Positions 44,892 through 55,565 of a DNA stretch of 64,000 bases are shown piece after piece; positions within the stretch are counted from its first letter, which is position 1, and every line of letters starts with the position of its first letter. A program made the translations under genes and the position numbers. Source of the stretch: Neurospora tetraspora (lineage: Eukaryota; Ascomycota; Sordariomycetes; Sordariales; Sordariaceae); contig NW_026944386.1 in assembly GCF_033439725.1 (NCBI RefSeq), forward strand, positions 186,001 to 250,000, written 5' to 3'. The notes below the pieces were generated by a model. The model had not been told where the DNA came from, did not search any database, and saw only the letters and a list, made by a program, of their open reading frames with translations.

Positions 44892-47333
44892 AGGGGAAGC
44901 TTGAAGAGGGTGAAATGAGATGTGATGAAGAGACTCTGGTGGCTCTAGTATGATGAAAGAAGTTGAGCTTGTTGGCTTATAGAATGCAGCACTTAAGTCT
45001 AGGGGTCTAAGATGAAGAATGAGGTAATGGCTTGGCGGTCATGGTGATGGCATTGTTATCAAAGAGACTCACAGGACAGTCCGCCAGTCGTTGGAACTGC
45101 CTTTTCAACCGAAGCTGTGTCGTTGTTAGGTAGATTGTTTGTCGTTGCTGGATACAATAAAAATACACTTATTTAATAAGGGATCATCATGGCAAACTCC
45201 ACAACCTGCGTGATCGTCGAGCCAGCAGTCCTGACATGGCTCGCTCTTCAGGGTTCTGTCTCCATTTTGTTACGTCGTGTGAAGCAAATTGGGCAACCAA
45301 GGCGGTGCACTCGCGCGAGTGAGGCTGGTTGGTGATGGAGGGTGATGGATATAAATGAATGGATTGGGACATGATTTGCGGGAAAGGGCTGTGTGTTTCG
45401 AGTCAAGTCGAGCCGAGCCGCCCAGTCGTATGAGATCTGGCGGGAGGGGACAGGATGGAGGGACGAAGATGGGAGGGATGGACAGACTGACAGAGAGGAG
45501 CGAGGGGAGGGGGAGGGGGAGCTCTCAGTCAGGTTCGGTGACACGACACAACTTGCACAACTCGGTTATGTGTTGCACAATTGGGGACCTTATCAGGCGG
45601 TCTGGGGTACGAAGATACCTGCGAGAATAGTGCACGAACAAACTCTGAAGATGGCGTCTGCTCGGCAGGCAAGTGGTCAGCTGACCGGGAACTGCATTTC
45701 GGGAAGGGGTGGGCAAATGCAGCTGGAGGGCGTCGAAAAACGGACGCAGGGGTGCAAGATTTCCGCAAGCAAAACGGAAAGTGCGAAAGTGGGGAAGCCC
45801 GCAAGGAGTGGAGCCATTCACCGGACACGGAATTCAGTCGGTTTGATGGAATCTGCCGCCCGGCCTCACCGGGGAAGAAAGCGAGACGGCTCTGACAGTG
45901 CACGAGCCATCTTGGTTCCTTCTCAACGGCGGCACAGGACCAGGCTCGGTGACATTTTGGATTTCTGAGAAGAGTCGCGTTCCGAGTGGAGACGGCCAAC
46001 GCGGGCTTGGCTCCTCCAAAAAAAAGCGAGGCGGGTTGCCGGCCACCCTTTTCTGTTTTTATGGACAAGGGGGCAAACCGCCCGCCCTAACATTGTCTCC
46101 AGGTCAGGTCCCAGTCTAACCGGATTCGGAGCTATGAGATGTTCCGCAAGAAAACCGCCCCGGGCCCGGCTTCTTCTGCCCCAGAACCAACAAGCCAATG
46201 AGATGCCCTGCTCTGGCTATGGCCCGCTTTATCCTCCGAAAGCCAATTGGAGATCATTCAGGCGATTGCCGCACCCTGGCGTTGCTTGGCGGTTCCTGGC
46301 GCGATGTACCTGAGCAAGTTTGTACCTTTGTACCTGCACTGGCTGCCGCGGCCTGCACTGCCGGCCATGCTGCTGTCGGTCATGGCGTCCTGGCCAATAG
46401 CCGGCAAGGATTGACACAAGACTGGCAGATGCTGACAAGTGGCATTCTGAATCTCCCGTCCGTGCCAGCCGGCAGCTGTGCGCCTGTCAGCTCGATTGCC
46501 TTTTCTCTCTGCCTTTCTCGTGCCATCCACACAGAGAAGAGACAGAGACACCCTCGCGCGCCCTCCAGCTTCCACACACATTTGCGCTTCCACACAATGG
46601 ACCACGGTCCACGGTCCACGGTCCACGTCCACGACCTTCAACGCTCCAGGATGGGCTGGGGTCTGAGGTCTCGCAGGTCCCCGTCTTCTGCCTCTCTTTT
46701 TGCTCCGTCTCCCACATTTCGCCGCCTGCATCCCCATCCATCCCCATCCCTCACACAGTACCTGCTACTTCACTTTTCTACTTCCTCTTCCATCTCTTCC
46801 ACTTCTGTGATCTGATTGTCCTCGGATCCCCGTTCCTCTCTCGCTCCATTCTTTTTTCTACACACCCTCCTCCACCACTTCCCTCTTCTTCCGTCCCATC
46901 CTCTTCCTCTCTTTCCTTCCTCACCACTCTCACTTATATCTACCTCTACCTTCCTCCACCAAACACCACCACCCTTCCTGATCACGAGGCTCCCAACGAT
47001 ACAAGACCTCCCTCCCGTCCTCCTCGTCGTCGTCTACTACAGGTCACCTCCAGCCTGCTCGTCTATCAACCATCCTTACTCTGGCTTATACCATCACTTA
47101 CACCTTACCTCGTAGGACGTTCAAATCCTCACCTCCCTATCACGGCACCTCATCCTTACTCTTCTGGCCATCTACATTGATACCCTCCGGCCAATTCCTT
47201 CTTCTAGACGCTGTCGTCTACTACACTCAGATCCATATCACCACGCGTCTGATCTGACTAGTGTCGGATCACCTGCGACTTTACACGCCCTCGCCTTACA
47301 CATTTACCGAGTGCTGAACAGGTACCACCCATC
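44892..47333. other. Long intergenic and leader region
   Basis: About 2.4 kb with no supported gene. The part from 46680 to 47330 is strongly C/T-rich on the plus strand and is probably the long 5' untranslated leader of the following gene. Open frames at 45393-45968 and elsewhere are overlapping on both strands without domain or codon signal. A short 7-bp tandem repeat lies at 46604-46624. Confidence 0.45.
46604..46624 (+). repeat. Short tandem repeat of ACGGTCC
   Basis: Three perfect copies of the heptamer ACGGTCC, followed by a shortened copy (ACGTCC). The run is part of a longer imperfect stretch, 46599-46633. Confidence 0.7.
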
Positions 47334-48248
47334 ATGCCGTCTTTCGACCGCTACTATGCCTCGTCGCCCGTCGTCACCATGCCAGCACAGGTCGCCCACA
47401 ACTTCTCGTTTGGCAAGTCCTACCTGGACCAACAAGCCTCGCTCAGCCAGCACGTCTCATGGCCGCAACTCCTCCGCAACTGCTCCGCGGCCGGCCGCAA
47501 ACGCTCGCGCGATGAAGCCGCCGTCAACCTCGATCCTCCTGAGAAGATTGTTGAGCCCGTCATTAAGGAGTCGGAAGACGAATGGGTCACCGGCCCCGGA
47601 ATGACCCTCATCAGAAAGAAAAGCGGATATGTCGCAGATGCCAGCAGCCAATCCGGCACCTGGGTCGACGAGAAGGCTGCCCTCGAAGCGGCGCGCAAGT
47701 CCGAAGAGGCTCTCAGCTTGCAGCAGCAAATGTCCCAAGAAAGACCATCCCTGCGCAGCCACAAATCGCAACGGCTCGATGTTCGCTCCTCCAACAGCAA
47801 TCCCACCAGTCGCGGCGGCAGCCCATCGCGCGACACAAGCAACCCAATGACCGCCTCATCGGATTCGTTGGCCGGCCCAATTGTTGACGACTTCACCGTC
47901 CATCTCGGCATCGGGTGGGCCCGAATCGGCGAAAATATCCAAGTCGCAGCTCGTGGTTGGGCGCGCTACATCGAAAACCACTACCCCGTCACCAATGCCA
48001 AGATCCTATTGGAAAGCCGTGGCCTGCAGGCGTATCTGGTTGAGGCTACCGAAGGGTACTTCCTATTCGCCGAGAACCTTCGTCAAGGGCGACTTGTCAG
48101 CAAGACTGCCGATGGCATGCTTCAAAATCTCAAGGGAACACCGCCTGTTTTCGATGGCCCTGTCACAATGGATGCCTCCCAAACGACCAGGCCCACCAAC
48201 GCTGGCCCATCTATCTTTGATGTTGCCAGCGAGATGGACATGAGCTAG
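47334..48248 (+). CDS. Conserved hypothetical protein of filamentous ascomycetes
   Basis: Single exon of 304 residues starting MPSFDRYYASSPVV. The N-terminal half has a short helical segment (FSFGKSYLDQQASLSQHVSW), a nuclear-localisation-like GRKRSRDE, the tryptophan motif DEWVTGPGMTLIRKKSGYV, and then a disordered Ser-rich linker. The C-terminal part (about residues 185-270) looks like a folded domain: DDFTVHLGIGWARIGENIQV, ARGWARYIENHYPV and NAKILLESRGLQAYLVEATE. I do not recognise a named domain and give no function. There is no signal peptide or membrane segment. The ATG at 47334 is preceded by a long pyrimidine-rich leader, and a second ATG at residue 16 (MPAQVAHNF) is a possible alternative start. 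Consistent codon bias supports a real gene. Confidence 0.8.
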   Translation: MPSFDRYYASSPVVTMPAQVAHNFSFGKSYLDQQASLSQHVSWPQLLRNCSAAGRKRSRDEAAVNLDPPEKIVEPVIKESEDEWVTGPGMTLIRKKSGYVADASSQSGTWVDEKAALEAARKSEEALSLQQQMSQERPSLRSHKSQRLDVRSSNSNPTSRGGSPSRDTSNPMTASSDSLAGPIVDDFTVHLGIGWARIGENIQVAARGWARYIENHYPVTNAKILLESRGLQAYLVEATEGYFLFAENLRQGRLVSKTADGMLQNLKGTPPVFDGPVTMDASQTTRPTNAGPSIFDVASEMDMS

Positions 48249-51200
48249 AGCGTCACATGATTGCGTTCTTCTTTCTTCAATATTGGATTTGGGGTGTTTT
48301 TCTGTGGTTGGTTGGCGTTACTGGGGACTGGGCGACATGGGTTTCGGGCGTTGATTGGCGAACGACAAAAGAGGTCACGACCGGCATGGCCAATGCGTGG
48401 CTCAACGACTTGCCAGCGATTCGATTTTTCTGCGATTCTTTTGATCAATATCTTTCATCAGAACTGACTTTCAGTGATTTTTATCTTTTACGCAAACGGT
48501 TTGCGAGGTTATTCTTTTCCATTTTTGATGTTTCCGGTTCGACTCTTTTTCTGGTTCCCGACAAACGATTCGGCGGCAAATCCGGGGTTACTTTCTGGGG
48601 GTTTCTTGGAATGAGCGGGCGAGATAAGCGAAGGCGCAACGCCAACGCGAACTGTATCTGTAAGAATAGATATTCAAAACAAATGAAGTTAAGATCAAGC
48701 AAACAAACGTTAAGCAAGCAAGCAAGCAAGGTTGTCGTGATTGGTTTCTTGGTTGTTTATGCAAAGTGAAGCTAGTGAAATTATTTGGCGGAAAGACCAG
48801 GCGGTGAGTACGATAAGACAAGCGAGCGGATCCCAAGCTCGAGCTTCTTCTTGGATCAGAGCTTCAAAATGCCAAGTGAAGTTCAATTGCTTTGCGAGCG
48901 CGATGCATGCACAGTTGATGTCAGTGGTGTTGTCATGGGCAGTGCCATCCAACCAGCCTCTCGCGTCGTGAAAAACGATTCGGTCCCGATGTGAAAACTC
49001 AGTACGATGGCAGACGATGAAATATCACCAATATTTGTAACAGATGGGATGAATGACTCCTTGGAGGCGATTCATCTCTCTTGTGCAGTGCTCGGATAGT
49101 GCTTAGACAAGCACCACGCGATGAGGTTCGGCCCGTCGGCGCTCGTGACGGCGACCATCACCACCATGCATAACTCCCAGCTGTTCATTTCATCAGATCA
49201 ACTTCCAAAGCTCTGATTCTTCGCTTGGAGGGAAAAAAAACACTCAACGAGATGCGAGGAGATGGATGTGCTTTTCTGTGGCCGGGTCAAAGCTCCAGCC
49301 GATTTACCATGTAGACAGGGCAGTTACTGCACTATTATCCCATGGGCAAACTAGGTGGTGGTTCAGTTAGTACGTAATCCGAGACCTGTGCATCCTTACC
49401 AACCCCTCAGATACACAGAACAAGACAAACATTTATCCCTCCCTTACATCCTCTTCTCTTTCAAGATACTCGATCTTCCAGTTTCGGCCGCAAGCAGAAA
49501 AGATTTGGGTGTGGATGAAGCTGTCTCAAAGGAAACCTGTATGTAAAGCGTTGTTGCATCGGACGGGATGGATGATAAGCCACTGGACTGGACTCGGATG
49601 GTGCAGGTAACCATGCGTTCGTTCTCCGAGGGAACCTCATTCATTGTTAGCAAGTTGGGCCGGGGAACGACAAAGAAAAGACTCGAGTCCCGCAGAAGAA
49701 AAATAGAGGGGTCCGGAAGGGGATTTATTTTTCAGTATACTTTTCACTGGCAAGTTGCTTTCATTAACATGGTTGGACCCTCCCATGGACCTCGACCATA
49801 AAGAAATGGCTCCAACCTATCGAAGCTTCAAGATAAAGAAAAACGCGAACCCGGTGCGGGCCAACCTGTCCTTTCAAAGGAAAAGCTACAGCTCGCGACA
49901 TTGTTGTCGGCAGCCATGCGCCGCCATGCCTGCGAACGATGGCGGTGCGCTGCAGGCTGCCTCGTTGAGACGTGCTTTGCATTGGCTGAAGTGAGAGAGC
50001 TGCAGTGTTGCTGTTTTCGTTTGGATGTCAACAACAACAAAAAACAAATTCGAGGTAAAAGGAAGCGTGAAGATCTGCCCTCGCGAGGTTCTATGGATAG
50101 AAACCTTGTTTGTTTCCTGGGTCCTTTCCTCAGTATACTTGTCTCCTGCGTCCACCAACAACCTCATGCCATCATAGCATTCATTCAGAACATTTTTCTA
50201 ATTTGTATAATTTGACCCTGTTAAAGCATCCATCTCAGCAAGCGAACCTCTTTACTTCGAGTTTCAAATCCACTCCCCTTCAGAACTTCAAGCTACGACT
50301 TCAACTGCGCTGCGCAAAGGGTGTCAGTGTCAGTGTCGAAAGAAACGAAACCATTCAGCTCATCACCACCAAGACAAGACAACCACCACTTCGAACCATC
50401 CGTCGACTCTGATTGCTTCAGTTGGCCCCTGGCGACTCAAACTGCACTGGCGAGGCACACCACCACCACCACCACTCCGACTTGGGCTACGAATAACGAA
50501 TAGTTAGTGGGTGGTATTTCCCCTGTGGCGATATCGCCATCGTCTTCTACCGTTCGACAACCTCGACTACTTATCTACGGATCGCTACGGTTCAAGAACA
50601 CAGCCGACACAGCCTCGACCGAAGTCACAAGCCTTGGCAAGCTCAGTTGTTAGTGGCCCCGGTTGTGAGGGAACTAGACTGAGAGAAGCTTTCAGGTTTT
50701 TCTAGGAACGCAGGGGTGTCTTCCAAGAAAAGACTTTACTTGAACTGCCCCTGACATTTCTTTCCCTTGTCGTTGAGAGATCTCGAAGAGCAAGAGTCAA
50801 ATATTGTGGGGCTGGTTTTTACTGCCTAAGATTCACCTGAACACTCACTGGACTGGCGATTTGCCCTGCAACGTTTTGATTCTTCCCTCCCGTCCTTGTT
50901 CTTGCCCCTGCAGCTCTTTTCTAAACCTCTTGTTTTTTGCCTTTTCTGTAAAGCACGAGACGACGAGACGAACTGACGCATCATCGCAACGTGTACAACC
51001 GCACACACACATCCTCAACAGCGGCGGACCAGCCTCCTGCCCGCACTTCGCAGCATTGACCCCTCAGCTTAATCAAGAACCAACCACCCCGGCGGCGGCC
51101 CGGCAGCAGCTGTCCATCCATCGTTTCGACCACAAGCCAAGCAGACGGCGACGACAACAAGGAATAAAGTGAGGCAGCCCAGCCTAGGGAAAGAGGGTCG

Positions 51201-51433
51201 GGGAAAAAAAAAAAAAAGAAGAGTTGGATTTTGCATTGCTGGAGAGACAGAAGAAGGAAACTGAATTTCAGGAAACAAAAAGGAACATTGCAGTCAAAGG
51301 GGTCCACAACCCAACGAGAGCGCTTCCAACTGGCGCGCATCCACTGACGCACGGCATCTCCCCTCCATCGGGCCAGGCGACGGACAGCGCATCAGATACG
51401 CTCCGCTCCGCATTGCAACTCGACAAAAATTCC
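48249..51433. other. Long intergenic region with probable leader of the BTB gene
   Basis: About 3.2 kb. The left part is the 3' flank of the preceding gene. Open frames such as 48257-48769 and 49568-49801 lack domains and codon bias. From about 50200 to 51430 the DNA is A/C-rich on the plus strand and looks like a long 5' untranslated leader, with several short upstream ATGs. No tRNA or repeat was recognised. Confidence 0.45.
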
Positions 51434-53452
51434 ATGGTCGCGCAATACGGGTCCGGGCCCGGCGCTGCTGCTGCCGGCCTTGGTGTTGGTTCACTTGGGG
51501 TTGGCGGCGGCGACCGGGATGTGTCGACACTGGCGTTACGGGGACCATCCTCGGTCGTGGGCGGCGCTGGTGGCACCGGCGTGCGGGCAACACACCGGGA
51601 CAGCTACAGCCACCACGGTCATGGCCATGGTCACCACGGCAGTAACAACAACAACAACTTTAGCTCGTCAACCTCGTACGTCTCGTCACGAACCCGAAGA
51701 TATAACCGCTCCCACGCCGGCGGCGCATCGTTCGTCCCGCAAAACGAATTCCCCATCTTCAGCCACAGCGGCGATGTCGAGATCGTCGTGCGCGTCCCCT
51801 GCGGACTCGAGAACCGGTACCTACTGCATCGACATATTTTGACGAGGTGTTCGGGTTTCTTCGAGGCCAGCACCAGCCAGGAATGGTCGCGCGCCCAGAC
51901 GGTTTCAGGAGGAGGAGTACCAGAGTTGCCCGCGCCGGGCAGCGCATCGAAGGCACTGGGTGGGAACGGGAATGTGGCAGAAACAGGAACAGTAGCCAGG
52001 ACGACGCAGGACTCAACCCCCAAAAAGCGATGGCGATACGAACTCGACACCGGCACCGACGACAACGACATCCCCATGCTCGTGCAAAAGGAAGAGTCCT
52101 CCCCACCACCAATACCTACACCCGCTGGTCCACCACCAACCCAATCCTCCATCTTCGGCAACGGCTCAGGGTCAGGGCCCTCAGGAAGCCGACACCGCAG
52201 CAACAGCCAAAAATCCACCCACCAATCCAACTCCTTCTTCCGCTCCGTCGCCAACCTCAGCCTCTCGCACTCCTCCCAGCGCCATCACCACAACAACCCT
52301 CCCCCGGCAAGGGAAGAACCCTCCCAAGCAGACCTCGACCTCCTCCGCGACTACGACAACCTCTTCCGCATCATGTACAACTACCCGCCCACGCTCGACC
52401 CCATTTCTTTGCCCGACGCCTACGTGCAGTGCAAGTCTCTGCTGCAGCTAGCAGACCAGTACGATGCGCTAGCGGTCGTCGGGCCGCGGGTCGATCACCA
52501 CTTGCTGCAGTTCCAGTCGCGGTTGTGGCGGCAGATAGCTAAATACCCCATCTCCTATCTCCGGCTGGGCTATCTGGCAAGGAGCAAGGTCATCTTCCAG
52601 GAGGCGCTGATTCACGTTGTGGGCCAGTGGCCCGCGGGCGAGAGGAGTATAAGAGCAGCGATGCCCGAGTCGGTGGTGGATATCATTGAGGATAAAGTCG
52701 ATGAGCTCGAAGAGGTCGTCTCGCGGGTGGAAGCACGACTGTTCCGCTTGGGCGTAACGGGTAGAGCAGGGGAGAGGGTAGGACCGGGCAATGGTTACGT
52801 CGATTGGCTAGCTGTGTCCTTTTTCAGGGAGTGGTTGGCCGAGAATACCTCCCCGCCGCCTTCGGCCGAGTATACCTCCACCAAACACCCACCAGCCATC
52901 CCCGAACGAACCCGCGGCGGACATCGTAGCGGCGGCAACGGCCCGCCGGGAAGTAGGGCCCGCCACAACAGCTCCAGCTCCGGCTCCGCCTCAGGCTCCA
53001 ACTCCAACTCCAACTCCGCCCGCGGCGACCCATACGCAGCAGCACCCAACGCTACACCAAGTCACCTCTCAACAACCCCGCTCGCCACTTTAGGCCGCAC
53101 TTTTCGTCTGTTGGGCGGTTCGCCGAAGGAATACCTCACCCACGACGACTGCAAGCGCTTTTTGAAACTATCACCCGAGTTATACAACCGCGACAACCTA
53201 AGGCGGTTTGAGAAGAGGATTGAGGAGCTCAAGGCGATGGCGAGGGAGGTGGTTAGGCCGTTGATGGGGAGTGGATTGGAATTGGAGATTTCGGGGAGTG
53301 GGAATCTGACCAAGGGGGATAGCGGTGGGGGAGGAGGAGGAGGAGGAGGTGGTGGTGGTGGTGGTGGTGGTGGGGGGGGGGGGAGTGTGCTGGGGTATTT
53401 GACTTGTACGACGGTTTATGATCGGGATTTACCTTGGATGAGTTATGAATGA
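51434..53452 (+). CDS. BTB/POZ-domain protein with low-complexity insertions
   Basis: 672 residues from the first in-frame ATG at 51434 (MVAQYGSGPG). The frame is open upstream to about 51200 without an ATG, so an extra 5' exon is possible. The BTB fold is recognisable but split. Its first half, about residues 110-145, has FSHSGDVEIVVRVPCGLENR and YLLHRHILTRCSGFFEAST. It is followed by some 150 residues of Ser/Pro/His-rich filler. The second half, about residues 300-430, has DLDLLRDYDNLFRIMYNYPP and QCKSLLQLADQYDALAVVGP, then a BACK-like helical part. BTB proteins often act as Cullin-3 adaptors or transcriptional regulators; no catalytic or DNA-binding motif is visible, so the role is open. 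Near the C-terminus a run of about 20 glycines (GGT/GGA/GGG codons, 53325-53383) is followed by VLGYLTCTTVYDRDLPWMSY. Confidence 0.8.
   Translation: MVAQYGSGPGAAAAGLGVGSLGVGGGDRDVSTLALRGPSSVVGGAGGTGVRATHRDSYSHHGHGHGHHGSNNNNNFSSSTSYVSSRTRRYNRSHAGGASFVPQNEFPIFSHSGDVEIVVRVPCGLENRYLLHRHILTRCSGFFEASTSQEWSRAQTVSGGGVPELPAPGSASKALGGNGNVAETGTVARTTQDSTPKKRWRYELDTGTDDNDIPMLVQKEESSPPPIPTPAGPPPTQSSIFGNGSGSGPSGSRHRSNSQKSTHQSNSFFRSVANLSLSHSSQRHHHNNPPPAREEPSQADLDLLRDYDNLFRIMYNYPPTLDPISLPDAYVQCKSLLQLADQYDALAVVGPRVDHHLLQFQSRLWRQIAKYPISYLRLGYLARSKVIFQEALIHVVGQWPAGERSIRAAMPESVVDIIEDKVDELEEVVSRVEARLFRLGVTGRAGERVGPGNGYVDWLAVSFFREWLAENTSPPPSAEYTSTKHPPAIPERTRGGHRSGGNGPPGSRARHNSSSSGSASGSNSNSNSARGDPYAAAPNATPSHLSTTPLATLGRTFRLLGGSPKEYLTHDDCKRFLKLSPELYNRDNLRRFEKRIEELKAMAREVVRPLMGSGLELEISGSGNLTKGDSGGGGGGGGGGGGGGGGGGGGSVLGYLTCTTVYDRDLPWMSYE
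53325..53383 (+). repeat. Coding poly-glycine GGN tract
   Basis: Runs of GGA, then GGT, then a stretch of twelve or so G encode a glycine tract of about 20 residues near the end of the BTB protein. Such tracts change length easily; a slip in the G-run would shift the frame of the last 25 or so residues. Confidence 0.8.
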
Positions 53453-54110
53453 TGGGTGGGGTGGGGAGGGACGATGGATGATTCGATGAGCAAGAGGTGG
53501 ACGACAGAGATATGTTTTGGTTTTCAATTTGATATATTCTGGGCGCAGCGTTGGTTATGGAAGACGTAAGGATTTGGGCGGATGTTGGATATGGTTGGAT
53601 GTTTTGGACAGAGAGACCTGGCGTCTTTTCTTTATACCCCTTTTTGTTTCCTGTTGTTGTTTCTTCTTAGGATTCCCTTTTTTTTTTTTTTTTTTTTTTT
53701 TTTCGATATAAGACCAGACATCTTGTTCTTCCTCTGTTCGCGCATTTACCGATGAACGATATATGATGGCATGTATATCTCCAGAGATGGGACGACATAA
53801 TGTGGGGCATCTTCTAGAACTTGCAGTATATATATATATAGCACGCGAAATATTTGAATGCGAACGGATACCCAACAAGCATCATATCTTAAAATATGTG
53901 TGTTGTGGATTTCAAAGAACGAACTGAAAGCTTCATCGGTCATGTTTGTTCATTTTGGAATCGGTGTAGGTATCTGCTGAGTGATACTGTTTCGGCACCC
54001 CTGCATTACATACAATGCAAAGCATTAACGGACGGACAGAGATTGGTCATCATCCATAACTTAGTATACCGTATTATCTCGCGAAATTGAGATCCGGTTA
54101 GGCAAAGGGT
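53453..54110. other. 3' flank of the BTB gene, with poly-T tract
   Basis: 3' untranslated region and border of the AT-rich block. It contains a run of 26 T (53678-53703) and a short TA microsatellite near 53829-53841. Composition shifts to RIP-type from about 54090-54110. Confidence 0.5.
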
Positions 54111-55319
54111 AGAAATAGTTATAAAGTACAGATAGTATAATAGCATAGTATAATATATATACCAACCGTACCCTCTATAAAGGAGGGTAAATTTAAATGC
54201 CCCACCCTCCCATGCCTTAATTCTTATGCCCTAATTCTTATGCCCTAATTTTTATACCTTGAATCCCCCCTGCTTTCTCCTCTATACCAATAAACTAATA
54301 GAATTCGTCGTTGTCGTTATCGTTATGTAGTATTGAGGTTCTATTACTATAAATCGACCTCTACCAGTAGTAGTACTTCTAATTCCTCCGCCGCCTCTAA
54401 TTCTCCTACCGCTATCTTCTAATAACGAACGTACTAGTAATAAACCTAGTCCTAAGGTAAAGGGGTACTAAATTAAGGTAATTAGGCGGAAAGCCCCTAT
54501 TAAAAAGACTGAGTAAAATTATTCCCGGGAATTAAAAATTCAAATTAGTCCGTACGGTATAGGCTATTTAAAAGACGAATTAACTATTAGGGGGTTATAA
54601 ATTATTATATACTTAATATAAATTAAAATACTTGTTAAAGACCGCTACAATACCGTATAATATATCCGTCGCAACGGGGTAGGAATATTTAACAACGAAT
54701 ACCTTCACAATAATAGCGAACGCAATATATATTATTACGAAGCGGCTGAATTCTATAATATACTTACGGCAAATATATTTTACTAGTAGAAGTTTAAGGA
54801 TAAAATCCTTCTAAATCTAATACGCGAAGGTATATCTATATAGTTTAAAATAGAATAGAAACTATATAAAGAATTTTAAATAATAAAGTAAAGTAACGGC
54901 TTAATTATAATAATTTAATTTCGCCAATATTCTATATAACTTTTTATAGAAATTTACCCGGAGTATATAACGTTAGAAGAATTTTATTTCTTACGAAATT
55001 AATTTAATAACTTCCTATTATAGTATTATATATCTAATCGAAGGATTATATACTAAGCTTAGAAATTATTAACCGAATTATATATTAAAATAAATTCATT
55101 TCTAAAGTAAATTTATATATCTATACATATATCTATACCCCTATCTTTTTCTCCATATCTCCTCTCCATTTCCCTATAAAATTATTCATCGGAGGAAACC
55201 TAAATATTATTAAGGAAAATTTAAAAATTATTAGGGAAGACCTAAAAATTATTAAAGGCTAATTAATTCGACTTATAAGTTTATTAAACATAATAGCTAG
55301 CCTACCGCACCTAATATAC
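54111..55319. repeat. AT-rich RIP-type DNA left of the gypsy element
   Basis: Heavily TA-rich, no long open frame. It includes a short hairpin (ACCCTC/GAGGGT near 54170-54188) and a stretch at 54600-55080 with gag-like coding periodicity from an older element. The gypsy element at 55320 inserted into this DNA. The RIP-type DNA right of it (62896 onward) may be the other part of the same older element, but I could not match them. Confidence 0.6.
54212..54253 (+). repeat. Three tandem copies of a 14-bp unit
   Basis: Units ATGCCTTAATTCTT, ATGCCCTAATTCTT and ATGCCCTAATTTTT follow each other directly; the differences are single C/T changes of the RIP type. Confidence 0.75.
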
Positions 55320-55565
55320 TGTCACAGGATTACTTATAACTGCCTTGTACATGCACGGCTCCTGCTATAGGTAGTCGAGCCTCGTGTTGTACTATTGCCG
55401 CTATTAGCTAATAGCACATCACGTACATATATACGTACAAGTCTGGCTCTAGGTATAGCTCAGCCCTACCCTATATCGCTAGACCTCTATACACTTCTCC
55501 TTTTCTCTCCTCGTATAGTTACGTATATCCAACCTACCTCCCAACCGTCGCCTTACCCTATCATA
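55320..55565 (+). repeat. 5' LTR of the gypsy element
   Basis: 246 bp, beginning TGTCACAGGAT and ending near CCTATCATA. It contains the hairpin word GCTATTAGCTAATAGC. It is less AT-rich than the interior. Confidence 0.85.

Noticed and set aside
45393-46119. Overlapping open frames on both strands upstream of the 47334 gene
   Set aside because: Composition is patternless, frames overlap on opposite strands, and no homology-like motif is visible; treated as intergenic.
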